From Lagopus muta (taxonomy: Eukaryota > Chordata > Aves > Galliformes > Phasianidae), in NCBI RefSeq assembly GCF_023343835.1, contig NC_064468.1, forward strand, positions 248,001 through 312,000: 64,000 nt of DNA, read 5' to 3'. Positions 1 to 11,421 of the stretch are shown here, piece after piece (the first letter of the stretch is position 1; each line of letters begins with the position of its first letter). The position numbers and the translations under genes were made by a program. The notes under the pieces are model-generated. The model was not told where the DNA came from. It searched no databases and saw nothing but the letters and a program-made list of their open reading frames with translations.

Positions 1-3000
1 CCTGGCACCCTACAAATCCTAATGGGTCCATAAGGCACTCTAGGGGTCCCCATGGCACCATATGGATCCCAATGGGTGCCCATAGCACCCTACAATTCCT
101 AATGAGTCCCTAAGTCACCCTGGGTGTCCCCGTGGCACCCTATGTATCCTAATGGGTCCCTAAGGCACCCTATGGGTCCTCCTTGAACCCTATAGATCCT
201 AATGGCTCCCTAAGGCACTCTGTGTGTCCCCGTGGAATCCTATGCATCCTAATGGGTCCCTAAGGCACCCTATGGGTCCCCATAGCACCCTATGGATTCT
301 AATGGGTCCCTAAGGCACCATATATGTTTCCATGGCACCGTATGGCTCCTAACGTGTCCCTAAGGCACCCTATGTGTTCTCATGGCACCCTATGGATCCT
401 AATGGCTCCCTGAGGCACCCTATGGGTCCCCCTGGCACCCTACAATTACTAATGGGTCCATAAGGCACGCTAGGGGTCCCCATGGCACCATATGGATCCT
501 AATGGGTCCCCATGGCACCCTACGTATCCTAATGGCTCCCTGAGGCACCCTATGAATCCCCCTGGCACCCTATGGCTCCTAAAGTGTCCCTAAGGCACCC
601 TATGGGTACCCCTTGAACCCCATGGATCCTAACGGGTCCTTAAGGCACCCTAGGGGTCCCCATGGCACCCTATGGATCCTAATGGCTCCCTAAGGCACTC
701 TGTGTGTCCCCATGGAACCCTATGCATCCAAACAAGTCCCTAAGGCACCCTATGGGTCCCCATAGCACCCTATGGATTCTAATGGGTCGCTAAGGCACCC
801 TATATGTTTACATGGCACCCTATGGCTCCTAACGTGTCCCTAAGGCACCCTGTGTGTTCTTGTGGCACGCTATGGTCCCCCTGACACCCTACACATTCTA
901 ATGGGTCCATAAGGCACCCTACGGGTCCCCATGGAACCATATGGATCCTAATTGGTCCCCATGGCACCCTATGCATCCTAATGGCTCCCTAAGGCACCCT
1001 AGGGGTCCCCATGGCACCATATGGATCCCAACGGGTCCCCATAGCACCCTACAAATCCTAATGAGTCACTAAGGCACCCTGTGTGTCCCCGTGGCACCCT
1101 ATTGATCCTAACGGGTCCCTAAGGCACCCTATGGGTCCCCATGGCACCTTATGGATCCAAATGGGTCCCTAAGGCACTCTGTGTGTCCCCGTGGAATCCT
1201 ATGCATCCTAACGAGTCCCTCAGGCACCCTATGGGTCCCCATAGCACCCTATGGATTCTAATGGCTCTCTAAGGCACCGTATATGTTTCCATGGCACCGT
1301 ATGGCTCCTAACGTGTCCCTAAGGCACCCTGTGTGTCCTCATGGCACCCTATGGATCCTAATGGCTCCCTAAGGCACTCTGTGTGTCCCCGTGGAACCCT
1401 ATGCATCCTAACAAGTCCCTAAGGCACCCTATATGTCCCCATAGCACCCTATGGATTCTAATGGGTCCCTAAGGCACCCTATATGTTTACATGGCACCCT
1501 ATGGTTCCTAACGTGTCCCTAAGGCAACCTGTGTGTTCTCGTGGCAACCTATGGGACCCCCTGGCACCCTATGGATCCTAATGTGTCCGTAAGGCACCCT
1601 ATGGGTCCCCCTGGCACCCTACAAATCCTAGTGGGTCCCTAAGGCACCCTACGGGTCTCCATGGCACCTTATGGATCCTAATGGGTCCCCATGGCACCCT
1701 ACAAATCCTAATGAGTCCCTAAGGCACCCTGTGGGTCCCCATGGCACCCGATGGATCCTAACTGGTCCCTAAGGCACCCTATGGGTCCCCATGGCACCCG
1801 ATGGATCCTAATGGCTCCCTAAGGCACTCTGTGTGTCCCCATGGAATCCTATGCATCCTAACGAGTCCCTAATACACCCTATGGGTCCCCATAGCACCCT
1901 ATGGATTCTAATGGGTCCCTAAGGCACCCTATATGTTTCCATGGCATCCCATGGCTCCTAAAGTGTCCCTAAGGCACCCTATGAATCCCCAAGGCATCCT
2001 AAAATTCTAGTGGGTCCCTAAGGCACCCTAGGGGTCCCCATGGCACCATATGGATCCTAACGGGTCCCCATAGCACCCTACAAATTCTAATGAGTCACTA
2101 AGGCACCCTGTGTGTCCCCATGGCACCCTATTGATCCTAATGGGTCCCTAAGGCACCCTATGGGTCCCCATGGCACCTTATGGATCCAAATGGGTCCCTA
2201 AGGCACTCTGTGTGTCCCCGTGGAATCCTATGCATCCTAACGAGTCACTCAGGCACCCTATGGGTCCCCATAGCACCCTATGGATTCTAATGGCTCTCTA
2301 AGGCACCCTATATGTTTCCATGGCACCGTATGGCTCCTAACGTGTCCCTAAGGCACCCTGTGTGTCTTCCTGGCACCCTATAGATCCTAATGGGTCCCTA
2401 AGGCACCCTATGGGTCCCCATGGCACCCGACAATTCCTAATGGGTCCATAAGGCACCCTACGGGTCCCCATGGCACCATATGGACTCTAATGGATCCCCA
2501 TGGCACCCTGTGGCTCCTAACGTGTCCCTAAGGCACCCTGTGTGTTCTTGTGGCATCCTATGGGCCCCCCTGGCACCCTACAAATCCTAATGGCTCCCTA
2601 AGGCACCCTAGGGGTCCCCATGGCACCCTATGGATCCTCATGGGTCCGTAAGGCACCCTATGGGTCCCCCTGGCACCCTACAAATCCTAGTGGGTCCATA
2701 AGGCACCCTACGGGTCTCCATGGCACCATATGGATCCTAATGGGTCCCCATGGCACCCTACGGATCCTAATGGCTCCCTAAGGCACCCTAGGGGTCCCCA
2801 TGGCACCCTATGGATCCTAATGGGTCCCCATAGCACCCTACAAATCCTAATGTGTCCCTAAGGCACCCTTTGGGTCCCCATGGCACCCGATGGATCCTAA
2901 TGGGTCCCTAAGGCACTCTGTGTGTCCCCATGGAATCCTATGCATCCTAACTGGTCCCTAAGGCACCCTATGGGTCCCCATAGCACCCTATGGATTCTAA

Positions 3001-6000
3001 TGGGTCCCTAAGGCACTATATAAGTCCCCATAGCACCCTATGGCTCCTAAAGTGTCCCTAAGGCACCCTATGAATCCCTATGAATTCTTGTGGCATACTA
3101 TGGGCCCCCCTGGCACCCTACAAATCCTAAAGGCTCCCTAAGGCACCCTAGGGGTCCCCATGGCACCATATGGATCCTAATGGGTCCCCATGGCACCCTA
3201 CAAATCCTAATGAGTCCCTAAGGCACCCTGTGGGTCCCCGTGGCACCCGATGGATCCTAATGGGTTTCTAAGGCATCCTATGGGTCCCCATGGCACCTTA
3301 TGGATCCAAACGGGTCCCTAAGGCACTCTGTGTGTCCCCGTGGAATCCTATGCATCCTAACGAGTCCCTCAGGCACCCTATGGGTCCCCATAGCACCCTA
3401 TGGATTCTAATGGGTCTCTAAGGAACCCTATGTTTCCAAGGCACCGTATGGCTCCTAATGTGTCCCTAAGGCACCCTCTGTGTCCTCATGGCACCCTATG
3501 GATCCTAATGGGTCCCTAAGGCACCCTATGGGTCCCCATGGCACCCTACAATTCCTAATGGGTCCATAAGGCACCCTAGGGGTCCCCATGGCACCCGATG
3601 GATCCTAATGGCTCCATAAGGCACCCTGTGTGTCCCCGTGGCACCCTATGGATCCGAATGAGTCCCTAAGGCACCCTATGGGTCCTCATGGCACCCGATG
3701 CATCCTAATGGCTCCCTAAGGCACTCTGTGTGTCCCCGTGGAACCCTATGCATCCTAACAAGTCCCTAAGGCACCCTATATGTCCCCATAGCACCCTATG
3801 GATTCTAATGGGTCCCTAAGGCACCCTATATGTTTACATGGCACCCTATGGTTCCTAACGTGTCCCTAAGGCACCCTGTGTGTTCTCGTGGCAACCTATG
3901 GGACCCCCTGGCACCCTATGGATCCCAATGTGTCCGTAAGGCACCCTATGGGTCCCCCTGGCACCCTACAAATCCTAGTGGGTCCCTAAGGCACCCTACG
4001 AGTCTCCATGACACCATATGGATCCTAATGGGTCCCCATGGCACCATATGGATCCTAATGGGTCCCCATGGCACCCTACAATTCCTAATGGGTCCATAAG
4101 GCACCCTAGGGGTCCCCATGGCACCCTATGGATCCTAATGGCTCCCTAAGGCACCCTGTGTGTCCCCGTGGCACCCTATGGATCCGAATGAGTCCCTAAG
4201 GCACCCTATGGGTCCTCTTGGCACTCGATGCATCCTAATGGCTCCCTAAGGCACTCTGTGTGTCCCCGTGGAACCCTATGCATCCTAACAAGTCCCTAAG
4301 GCACCCTATATGTCCCCATAGCACCCTATGGATTCTAATGGGTCCCTAAGGCACCCTATATGTTTACATGGCACCCTATGGTTCCTAACGTGTCCCTAAG
4401 GCACCCTGTGTGTTCTCGTGGCAACCTATGGGACCCCCTGGCACCCTATGGATCCTCATGTGTCCCTAAGGCACCCTATGGGTCCCCCTGGCACCCTACA
4501 AATCCTAGTGGGTCCCTAAGGCACCCTACGGGTCTCCATGGCACCATATGGATCCTAATGGGTCCCCATGGCACCCTACATATCCTAATGAGTCCCTAAG
4601 GCACCCTGTGGGTCCCCATGGCACCCGATGGATCCTAACTGGTCCCTAAGGCACCCTATGGGTCCCCATGGCACCCGATGGATCCTAATGGGTCCCTAAG
4701 GCACTCTGTGTGTCCCCATGGAATCCTATGCATCCTAACTGGTCCCTAAGGCACCCTATGGGTCCCCATAGCACCCTATGGATTCTAATGGGTCCCTAAG
4801 GCACCCTATATGTTTCCATGGCATCCTATGGCTCCTAAAGTGTCCCTAAGGCACCCTATGAATCCCCAAGGCATCCTAAAATTCTAGTGGGTCCCTAAGG
4901 CACCCTAGGGGTCCCCATGGCACCATATGGATCCTAACGGGTCCCCATAGCACCCTACAAATTCTAATGAGTCACTAAGGCACCCTGTGGGTCCTCGTGG
5001 CACCCTATTGATCCTAATGGGTTTCTAAGGCATCCTATGGGTCCCCCATGGCACCTTATGGATCCAAATGGGTCCCTAAGGCACTCTGTGTGTCCCCGTG
5101 GAATCCTATGCATCCTAACAAGTCCCTCATGCACCCTATGGGTCCCCATAGCACCCTATGGATTCTAATGGGTCTCTAAGGCACCCTATATGTTTCCAAG
5201 GCACCGTATGGCTCCTAACGTGTCCCTAAGGCACCTTCTGTGTCCTCATGGCACCCTATGGATCCTAATGGGTCCCTAAGGCACCCTATGGGTCCCCATG
5301 GCACCCTACAATTCCTAATGGGTCCATAAGGCACCCTATGGGTCCCCATGGCACCCTATGGATCCTAATGGCTCCCTAAGGCACCCTGTGTGTCCCCGTG
5401 GCACCCTATGGATCCGAATGAGTCCCTAAGGCACCCTATATGTCCCCATAGCACCCTATGGATTCTAATGGGTCCCTAAGGCACCCTATATGTTTACATG
5501 GCACCCTATGGTTCCTAACGTGTCCCTAAGGCACCCTGTGTGTTCTCGTGGCAACCTATGGGACCCCCTGGCACCCTATGGATCCTCATGTGTCCCTAAG
5601 GCACCCTATGGGTCCCCCTGGCACCCTACAAATCGTAGTGGGTCCCTAAGGCACCCTACGGGTCTCCATGGCACCATATGGATCCTAATGGGTCCCCATG
5701 GCACCCTACAAATCCTAATGAGTCCCTACGGCACCCTGTGGGTCCCCATGGCACCCGATGGATCCTAACTGGTCCCTAAGGCACCCTATGGGTCCCCATG
5801 GCACCCGATGGATCCTAATGGGTCCCTAAAGCACTCTGTGTGTCCCCATGGAATCCTATGCATCCTAACGAGTCCCTAATACACCCTATGGGTCCCCATA
5901 GCACCCTATGGATTCTAATGGGTCCCTAAGGCACCCTATATGTTTCCATGGCACCCTATGGCTCCTAAAGTGTCCCTAAGGCACCCTATGAATCCCCAAG

Positions 6001-6826
6001 GCATCCTAAAATTCTAGTGGGTCCCTAAGGCACCCTAGGGGTCCCCATAACACTCTATGGGTCCCCAAGGCACCCTACGGATTCTAATGGGTCCCTAAGG
6101 CACCCTACAGGTCCCCATGGCACCCTATGAATCCTAATGGCTCCTAAGGCACCCTAGGGGTCCCCATGGCACCCAATGGATTCTAATGGGTCCCCATAGC
6201 ACCCTACAAATCCTAATGAGTTCCTAAGGCACCCTGTGGATCCCCCTTGCACCTTATGGATCCTAACAGGTCCCTCAGGCACTCTACGGGTCCTTGTGGC
6301 ACCCTATGAATCCTAATGGGTCCCTAAAGCACACTTTGGGTACCCACAGCACCCTACAATTCTTGTGCGTCCCTCAAGCACCCTAGGGATCCCCATGGCA
6401 CCCCATGGATCCTAATGGGTCTCCCTGGCACACTATTCATCCTAATGAAACCTAATGGCATTCTATAGATCCTAATGGGTCTCTAAAGCTCTCTAAAGGT
6501 CCCCATGGCACCCTATGAATCCTAATGGTTCCCTCAGGCACCCTAGGAGTCTTCATGGCACCCTAAGGATCCTAATGGCTCCCTAAGGCACCCTATGGGT
6601 CCTCCTGGCACCCAATGGATCCTAATGGTTCCCCCTGGCACCCTACAAATCCTAATGAGTCCCTAAGGCACACTGTGGGTCCCCGTGGCACCCTATATAT
6701 CCTCATGGGTTCCTAAGGCACCCTATGGATTCTAATGGATCCCCATAGCTCCCTTTGGATCCTAATGGCTCCCTAAGGCACCCTACCGGTCCCCATGTCA
6801 CCCTGCGGATCCCAGTGGTCTCTAAT
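1..6826 (+). repeat. Modular 10-bp satellite array, unit 1
   Basis: Tandem array built from 10-bp modules such as GGTCCCTAAG, GCACCCTATG, GGTCCCCATG and GATCCTAATG. These combine mainly into 30-bp (three-module) and 50-bp (five-module) repeats. The modules place palindromic hexamers (CCATGG, GGATCC, ATGCAT, CATATG) at regular spacing. A marker variant reading ATATGTTTACATGG recurs near 811, 1491, 3829, 4359 and 5489, which shows higher-order structure; one spacing is 530 bp. The last 800 bp (6030-6826) are more degenerate. Short ORFs across the array are repeat artefacts. The 20-mer-like content resembles minisatellites known on chicken microchromosomes, but I cannot assign a named satellite family. 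Confidence 0.93.
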
Positions 6827-7611
6827 GCCGAGCAGAGGGGGACGCTTACCTCCCTGCCCCATTTCCAACGCAGGCACCCAGCTCTCTCACCTGGCTGGGT
6901 CTGTAAAGCACAGCATCATAGAACGGTTTGGGTTGGAGGGGACCCCCGAGATCATCGAGTTCCATTCCCGCAGAGGGGGCTCTCTGCTTTCCACGCTGGA
7001 GCAGCAGCCCGTTGTGCTGAGCTTTCTGAAGCCCCTTCCAGTCTCAGCAGGGAATAAAGCAGCCCGGACGGAATGGATGCACTGGGGCTCTCTGAGGACA
7101 CGAGGAGACTCGGGAGCACGGCAGATGGGTCAGATACGACGCCATCCTCAAGGCAGCAGCTGGCTTCCAGCAGGAACACACACAGCATCCGTGCCACCAG
7201 GTTCCTTTGGGAGTTTAACGGAGAAGAAGGCGTCCGGAACAACGCAGCAAGTCCTCGGCCAGAACTGAATACGAAAGGAAGCCTTGCAAACCTTCACCGC
7301 CCTCCTGAGTTCTGCACGCCATACCTGGTGCTGGCAGCCATCGTCCCAAGGATCCCCTCTCAGAATTCCCACTCGGCTCCCACTTCCAGCCATCGATCAA
7401 ACCCCAGAAGGCCACAAAAGGAGAAAGCAGCTGGCAGAAGGCACGGCCTGCGAGGACAGAAGGAACTGAGCTGCTCACCGCTTCCCTTCAGCGCTGAAAC
7501 TTGGGCCCCCCGGATTGCTGCCTGAGGCCACAAGAGAAGGATTCCGCACAGACAGCCTGGCACCGATGCACACACACAGCTGAAAGGAAACCACCCAACA
7601 TCACAGGACTG
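6827..7611. other. Non-satellite spacer with CR1 3' terminus
   Basis: Single-copy-like sequence following the satellite. Bases about 6912-6970 resemble the antisense 3' terminus of a CR1 LINE (catagaacggtttgggttgg type). An AATAAA lies on the + strand at 7053-7058. On the - strand there are donor-like sites near 6858 and 6891 and an acceptor-like tract near 7455, so a spliced - strand transcript from the CpG island is conceivable. No reading frame is convincingly coding. The long - strand frames vary between units through small indels. Confidence 0.5.
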
Positions 7612-7892
7612 TTGCTCTGCATCCACAGCCTCTCTGGGCAGCTGTTCCAGTCCCTCTCCATCTCTCGGTGCAGAACTTCCCCCTGACGTCCAACCTCCAT
7701 CTCCCCTCCCTCCACTCCAAACCGTTTCCCCTCGTCCTGCTGCCATCTCCCCTTCCCCAGACTTCCCTCCCCTCCTGTCTGCAGGCTCCCTTGAGCTGCT
7801 GCAGGCGGCAGGGAGCTCACCCCGCAGCCTTCTTTCCTCCAGGCTGAACAAGCCCAGCTCCCTCAGCCTGCCTTTGCAGCCCCCCGACCAGC
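7612..7892 (-). mobile_element. CR1: CR1 LINE fragment, antisense
   Basis: Read on the - strand this contains the typical CR1 3' block with GAGGGAGCTGGGCTTGTTCA, followed by the ACTGGAACAGCTGCCCAGAG-type stretch. It is 5'-truncated, as usual for CR1, and CpG-rich. It lies upstream of a second antisense CR1 fragment, and together they fill most of the interval before the CpG island. Confidence 0.75.
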
Positions 7893-7933
7893 TGCAAAGC
7901 CCCGCACCGCTCACCTGCTTCCAACCCCCTGCT

Positions 7934-8160
7934 GCGTGCAGGTCGCCAACCAGCAGCCCAGGCTGCCCAGAGCCACATCCAGCCTGGCCTCCACCGCCTG
8001 CAGGGCTGCGGCACCCACAGCCTCCTTGGGCAGCCTGTGCCAGTGCCTCACCGCCCTCGGGGGGAAAAACTTCCTCCTCCCCCCCATCTGACCTCAACCT
8101 CCCCTGGCTCAGTTTAAGCCGTTCCCCTTGTCCTGTCACCACCAGCCCTCCCTTCTCCCC
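7934..8160 (-). mobile_element. CR1: Second CR1 LINE fragment, antisense
   Basis: On the - strand the sequence reads through GTGAGGCACTGGCACAGGCT and the CCAGGCTGGATGTGGCTCTG block, which are hallmarks of CR1 3' ends. A pyrimidine-rich tract of ccctccctcc type follows (about 8140-8230) and merges into the CpG island. It is shorter than a full CR1 and has no intact ORF. Confidence 0.75.
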
Positions 8161-8239
8161 TCCCTCCCCCCACCTCTCTGCACCCCTTCCCTTCCTCCCT
8201 CCCTCCCTCCCCGCACCTCCCCCACCTTCCCCTCGCCGC

Positions 8240-8660
8240 ATCTCCCTGCGGATCTCCCCCCCGCAGCCCCACTCCCGGCCGCCATCCCCGGAGCTCCGCC
8301 CTGCCCCGCTCGCTCCCGCGCCTCCGCACCCCATCCCTGACGGCTCTCCGTTCGCCCCCCGGGGGCTTCGTGCGGCCGCGTTGCCGTGGCGACGGCGAGC
8401 CTCCCTCGTTGCTGCGCGGGAAGCCGCCCCCGCGGCGACGGCGCTTGCGCGGCGGCGTCTCCATAGCGACGGCGCCGTCCCCGCCGAGTGACGTCATCGC
8501 GTCGCGACGCCAGGAGGCGGTGGCGCGGGAGCGGAGCGGGGCCCTGTGGCGCGGCCCCGGGACTCGGAGCGGGTTGACTTGGCGTTCGTGCGAGGAGCGA
8601 AGCGTCGCGAAGGACGGCGAACCTGCAGCACTGAGCCGGTGAGGAGCCGGGGGAGAAAGA
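8240..8660. promoter_or_regulatory. CpG-island candidate promoter with RFX X-boxes and CRE
   Basis: Very CpG-dense 420-bp block. It contains an X-box on the - strand at 8380-8393 (GTCGCCACGGCAAC, a perfect match to GTNRCC-N2-RGYAAC) and a second X-box-like site at 8457-8470 (GTCGCTATGGAGAC on the -). A full palindromic CRE, TGACGTCA, lies at 8489-8496. A donor-like GCCG|gtgagg near 8637-8643 could end a non-coding first exon on the + strand. This is the architecture of a ciliary or testis-type, possibly bidirectional, promoter. The transcript it drives is not evident, because both sides run into repeats. The block is conserved in all three units. Confidence 0.6.
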
Positions 8661-8720
8661 GAGCAGCGTCGGCAAGAGGGGAAAACAGGGAGCGCGGTTC
8701 TCTCTGCGCTCTGCTGCTTG

Positions 8721-9275
8721 CAGGGACCCCACAGGGGCACACAGAGACGCCACAGGCACCTCATAGAGACACACACAGGCACATAGGGACCCCATAGGGA
8801 CACGCAGGGACCCCATAGGGACCCCACAGGGACCAAGAGGGACACATAGGGACCCGATAGGGACACAGAGGGACACAGAGAGACCCCACAGAGACCCAAA
8901 AGGGACACAGAGAGACTCCATAGGGACCCATAGGGACACAAAGGGGCACATAGGGACCCCACTGGGACTCAGAGAGACCCATTGGAGACTCCATAGAGGC
9001 CCCATAGGGACACGCAGGGACCCCATAGAGACCCATTAGGGACCCCAGAGGGACACGTATGGACACACAGAGGCCACATAGAGACAGAGGGAGACCCCAT
9101 AGGGACCCCATGGGGACAGAAAGAGACCCCGCAAGACCCCATAGGGACACGTAGGGACCTCATAGGGACCACAGGGACACAGAGAAACCCATTGGAGACG
9201 CCATGGAGGCCCCATAGGAACACAGACGGCAGAGAGACCCCATAGGGACCCCACATGGACACATAGGGACACCAT
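8721..9275 (+). repeat. 10/11-bp GGGAC minisatellite
   Basis: Tandem 10- and 11-bp modules ending in AGGGAC or AGAGAC, for example CCCATAGGGAC alternating with ACATAGGGAC. A 10+11 pair makes 21 bp, so reading frames stay open with a seven-residue period. This explains the long Ser/Leu/Gly/Pro/Tyr-rich ORFs on the - strand, which I do not regard as genes. It ends directly at the TG of the retroviral 5' LTR. Confidence 0.9.
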
Positions 9276-9516
9276 TGTTGTCAGCAACTGTGAGACTGCG
9301 AGACCCCCCCCGCGGGGTGTGACGCGTTAGGCCCTCTCCCTGCTCTATGATAGATGGGTGGTTCGTGCCCTTAGGGGCGTAAACGAAGCACTTAGTCTAT
9401 ATAAGCTAGTGTATACGTGTAATAAACGCCATTTGCTGCTCATCACATTGGTGTCACCTCAGTAGTTGGCCCAGCTACGGTCTCCCAGGGAAGCGGAACG
9501 GGCGTTTACTGCAACA
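9276..9516 (+). repeat. 5' LTR, unit 1
   Basis: 241 bp with TGTTG...CAACA ends. It has a TATA box, TATATAAG, at 9398-9405 and a poly(A) signal, AATAAA, at 9421-9426, placed just before the R-like segment as in avian leukosis-type LTRs. It differs from the 3' LTR of the same element at about 16 positions plus one C-run indel. From the unit-2 5' LTR it differs by a single base (tagtctat versus taggctat). Confidence 0.9.
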
Positions 9517-9741
9517 AGTGTTGACCCCGACCGCCGTGATACCTGGGGGTGAGTCAGCTGTTCTGTAGGATCCCACTGCAGAGCGGTAAATTCAAATCCG
9601 CGGAGTGGTGGAAGCCCAGGGACGGGGAGGAGTGCGCATTACTCCTTGTCAGGCAGGAGGCTCGGGAAAAGGAGCCAGGATCCCTCTGGCACTAGGGGAA
9701 ACGGCAGGAGAAGGCCAGACATACGTTCGGCCAGAGGCGTT
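9517..9741 (+). other. Retroviral leader with tRNA-Trp-like primer-binding site
   Basis: Immediately after the LTR comes TGTTGACCCCGA (9519-9530), close to the tRNA-Trp primer-binding site used by avian leukosis-type viruses but with a mismatch and a nearby insertion. A donor-like GGTGAGT lies near 9548-9554. The rest is an untranslated leader leading to the first gag ATG at 9742. No packaging structure can be confirmed by eye. Confidence 0.65.
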
Positions 9742-10098
9742 ATGGAAGCCGTCATAAAGGTGATTGTTCATGCATGCAAAATTTATTGCGGGAAAAATGT
9801 TCCTTCTAAGAAGGAGGTTTCAGCGACACTCTCGTTGCTGGAGAAGGAGGGGCTATTATCATCCCCTTCTGACTTATATGATCCTGATAATTGGGATTCA
9901 TTTACTGCTGTGCTCTCACAGAGGGCAATGTCCACTCAAAAAGTTGCGGAGTTTAAAGTGTGGGGATTAATTTTGACAGCTCTTAGGAAAGCGAAAGAGG
10001 AGAAGATTGCAGGTGACCGTGCTAGGGATCTGCTGGGGTTAGGGCCGGGGGGGGTCTTGTCTCCCCTACAGGTTCGCTGGAGGGCAAGATGGCGCTGA
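9742..10098 (+). pseudogene. gag: gag remnant, matrix part (unit 1)
   Basis: 118-codon frame beginning at ATG 9742 and clearly homologous to the alpharetroviral matrix domain from its first residue. It stops at 10098. The downstream gag sequence continues in another frame from 10089, so an ancient indel disrupts the polyprotein near the matrix/p2 junction. The same break is present in units 2 and 3, so it predates the amplification. No restored product is implied. Confidence 0.85.
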
Positions 10099-11129
10099 CT
10101 CCTTCGGCCCCACCAGAAACAACGACCCTGGGGATAAAGAAGAACGAAGCGGAGCAGGAACAATCACACCATAAAGAGGAGGACCCACCTCCTTACCCGG
10201 CTTGCAGCTTATATCCTTCACTTAAGCCCTTCAAAGATAAAGGGGGAGGGGGGCCTGCGGAGGAATGCGGTATAACTTCTGGCACAGCTGATAAGAGGGT
10301 CCTTGGAGAGGGAGAGATGTCTGGAGGAGTTGTGGTGCGACCTGTGGAATGCGGCAGCGGGGGCGGGACTCACCTACTGCCCGATTCCGCTTGCTACGGC
10401 GGCCACCCCCCGAGGGGCGTGGATTGTCCCGCGCCGCTTTGCTGTGGGGGGGGCGTTCCGACGGGGATGGCCCCGGGGTCCGCTCAGGAGGGGCGTGGTC
10501 CCATATCGACAGCTCCATGGGGCCCGCCTACCCTCACTGATTGGGCTCGTGTGAGAGAAGACATACGGGCTGCAGATCCGGCAGGTACCGCGCTTACTCT
10601 CCCGGTGGTGGTAAAACCAGAGGGTGCAGCTTGGACTCCTTTGGATTCCAAAGCGATTACTCGCCTCTCGGATTTAGTTAAAAGCAAAGGTCTGCATTCC
10701 CCTGTTACCATGGCAGCGGTGGAAGCTCTCATGGCTTCTAGTCTCTTGCCACACGATGTGGTGAACCTTATGCATGTTATTCTTGAGCCTGTACAATACA
10801 CCCTGTGGTATGATGAATGGAATAGACTACTTCAAGCTGTGGTGGCTGCTGCCACCCGTGACCCCCACCATCCAGCCAACGGCCAGCGCAGAGGCGATAG
10901 AACTAATCTTGCACGTCTTCAGGGCCTGGCAGATGGAATGGTGGGATCCCCGGAGGGCAAAGCAACATTGCTTAGAGCAGGAGAGCTGGCAGCCGTTACA
11001 ACTGCGGCCCTTCAAGCCCTGCGAGAATTGGCTAAGGTTGCGGAACCTGTGCTTCCGTGGGCAGACATCAAGCAGGGCCCCTGTGAGTCATTTTCTGACT
11101 TTGCGAATCCGTGCAGTGGAGGGATCTGA
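10089..11129 (+). pseudogene. gag: gag remnant, spacer and capsid N-terminal part (unit 1)
   Basis: 346-codon open frame overlapping the previous one by 10 bases. It holds a PPPY late-domain motif (10185-10196), a proline/glycine-rich spacer and most of the capsid N-terminal domain. It leaves the gag frame inside the capsid major homology region near 11105, where a short deletion shifts into an unrelated tail. The frame is still long and open in all three units. That may be chance, or residual selection on a Gag fragment. Confidence 0.8.
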
Positions 11130-11421
11130 TCTCCCACGGGAGGTCCAATCCCCAGTCATAATGGATTGTCTTAAGCAGAAATCGTTGCCAGACATCCAGC
11201 AAATCATCAGAGCAGCGCCGGGAACTCTAACTACCCCAGGGGAGCTTATTAAGTATGTGTTAGATCATCAGAGGGCCACACCATTAACTTATGAGGGACT
11301 AGCAGCCGCCATGCAGGGAATGGCCGCTTCGGTTAGTTCTGCGGTTAAGACCACGGTGATGTCAGCTACTCGGGTCGGGGAAGAAAGGGATAAAGGCCCG
11401 TGCTTTAAGTGTAGGCATTAG
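11107..11421 (+). pseudogene. gag: gag remnant, capsid C-terminal part and start of nucleocapsid (unit 1)
   Basis: Capsid C-terminal homology resumes here in a third frame and runs to a stop at 11419-11421. The stop lies inside the first zinc knuckle, only CxxC plus two residues in. Protease, polymerase and envelope do not follow. The lesion is shared with unit 2 (36971-37285). Confidence 0.8.

Noticed and set aside
3830..5768. Repeated ORFs of 79-92 codons in the satellite
   Set aside because: The same frame reappears with each higher-order repeat and is explained by 30-bp (10-codon) module sets. It is open only until a 50-bp set shifts frame.
1..6826. CCCTAA hexamers suggesting interstitial telomere repeat
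   Set aside because: CCCTAA occurs once per larger module set and is never tandem. It does not form a telomeric array.
1..6826. CRISPR-like regular repeats
   Set aside because: There are no unique spacers. The repeats are contiguous and degenerate in a vertebrate satellite context.
7053..7058. AATAAA on the + strand as the end of a gene in 6.8-7.1 kb
   Set aside because: No coding exon or promoter upstream on the + strand; it follows satellite and a CR1 end. Kept only as a note.
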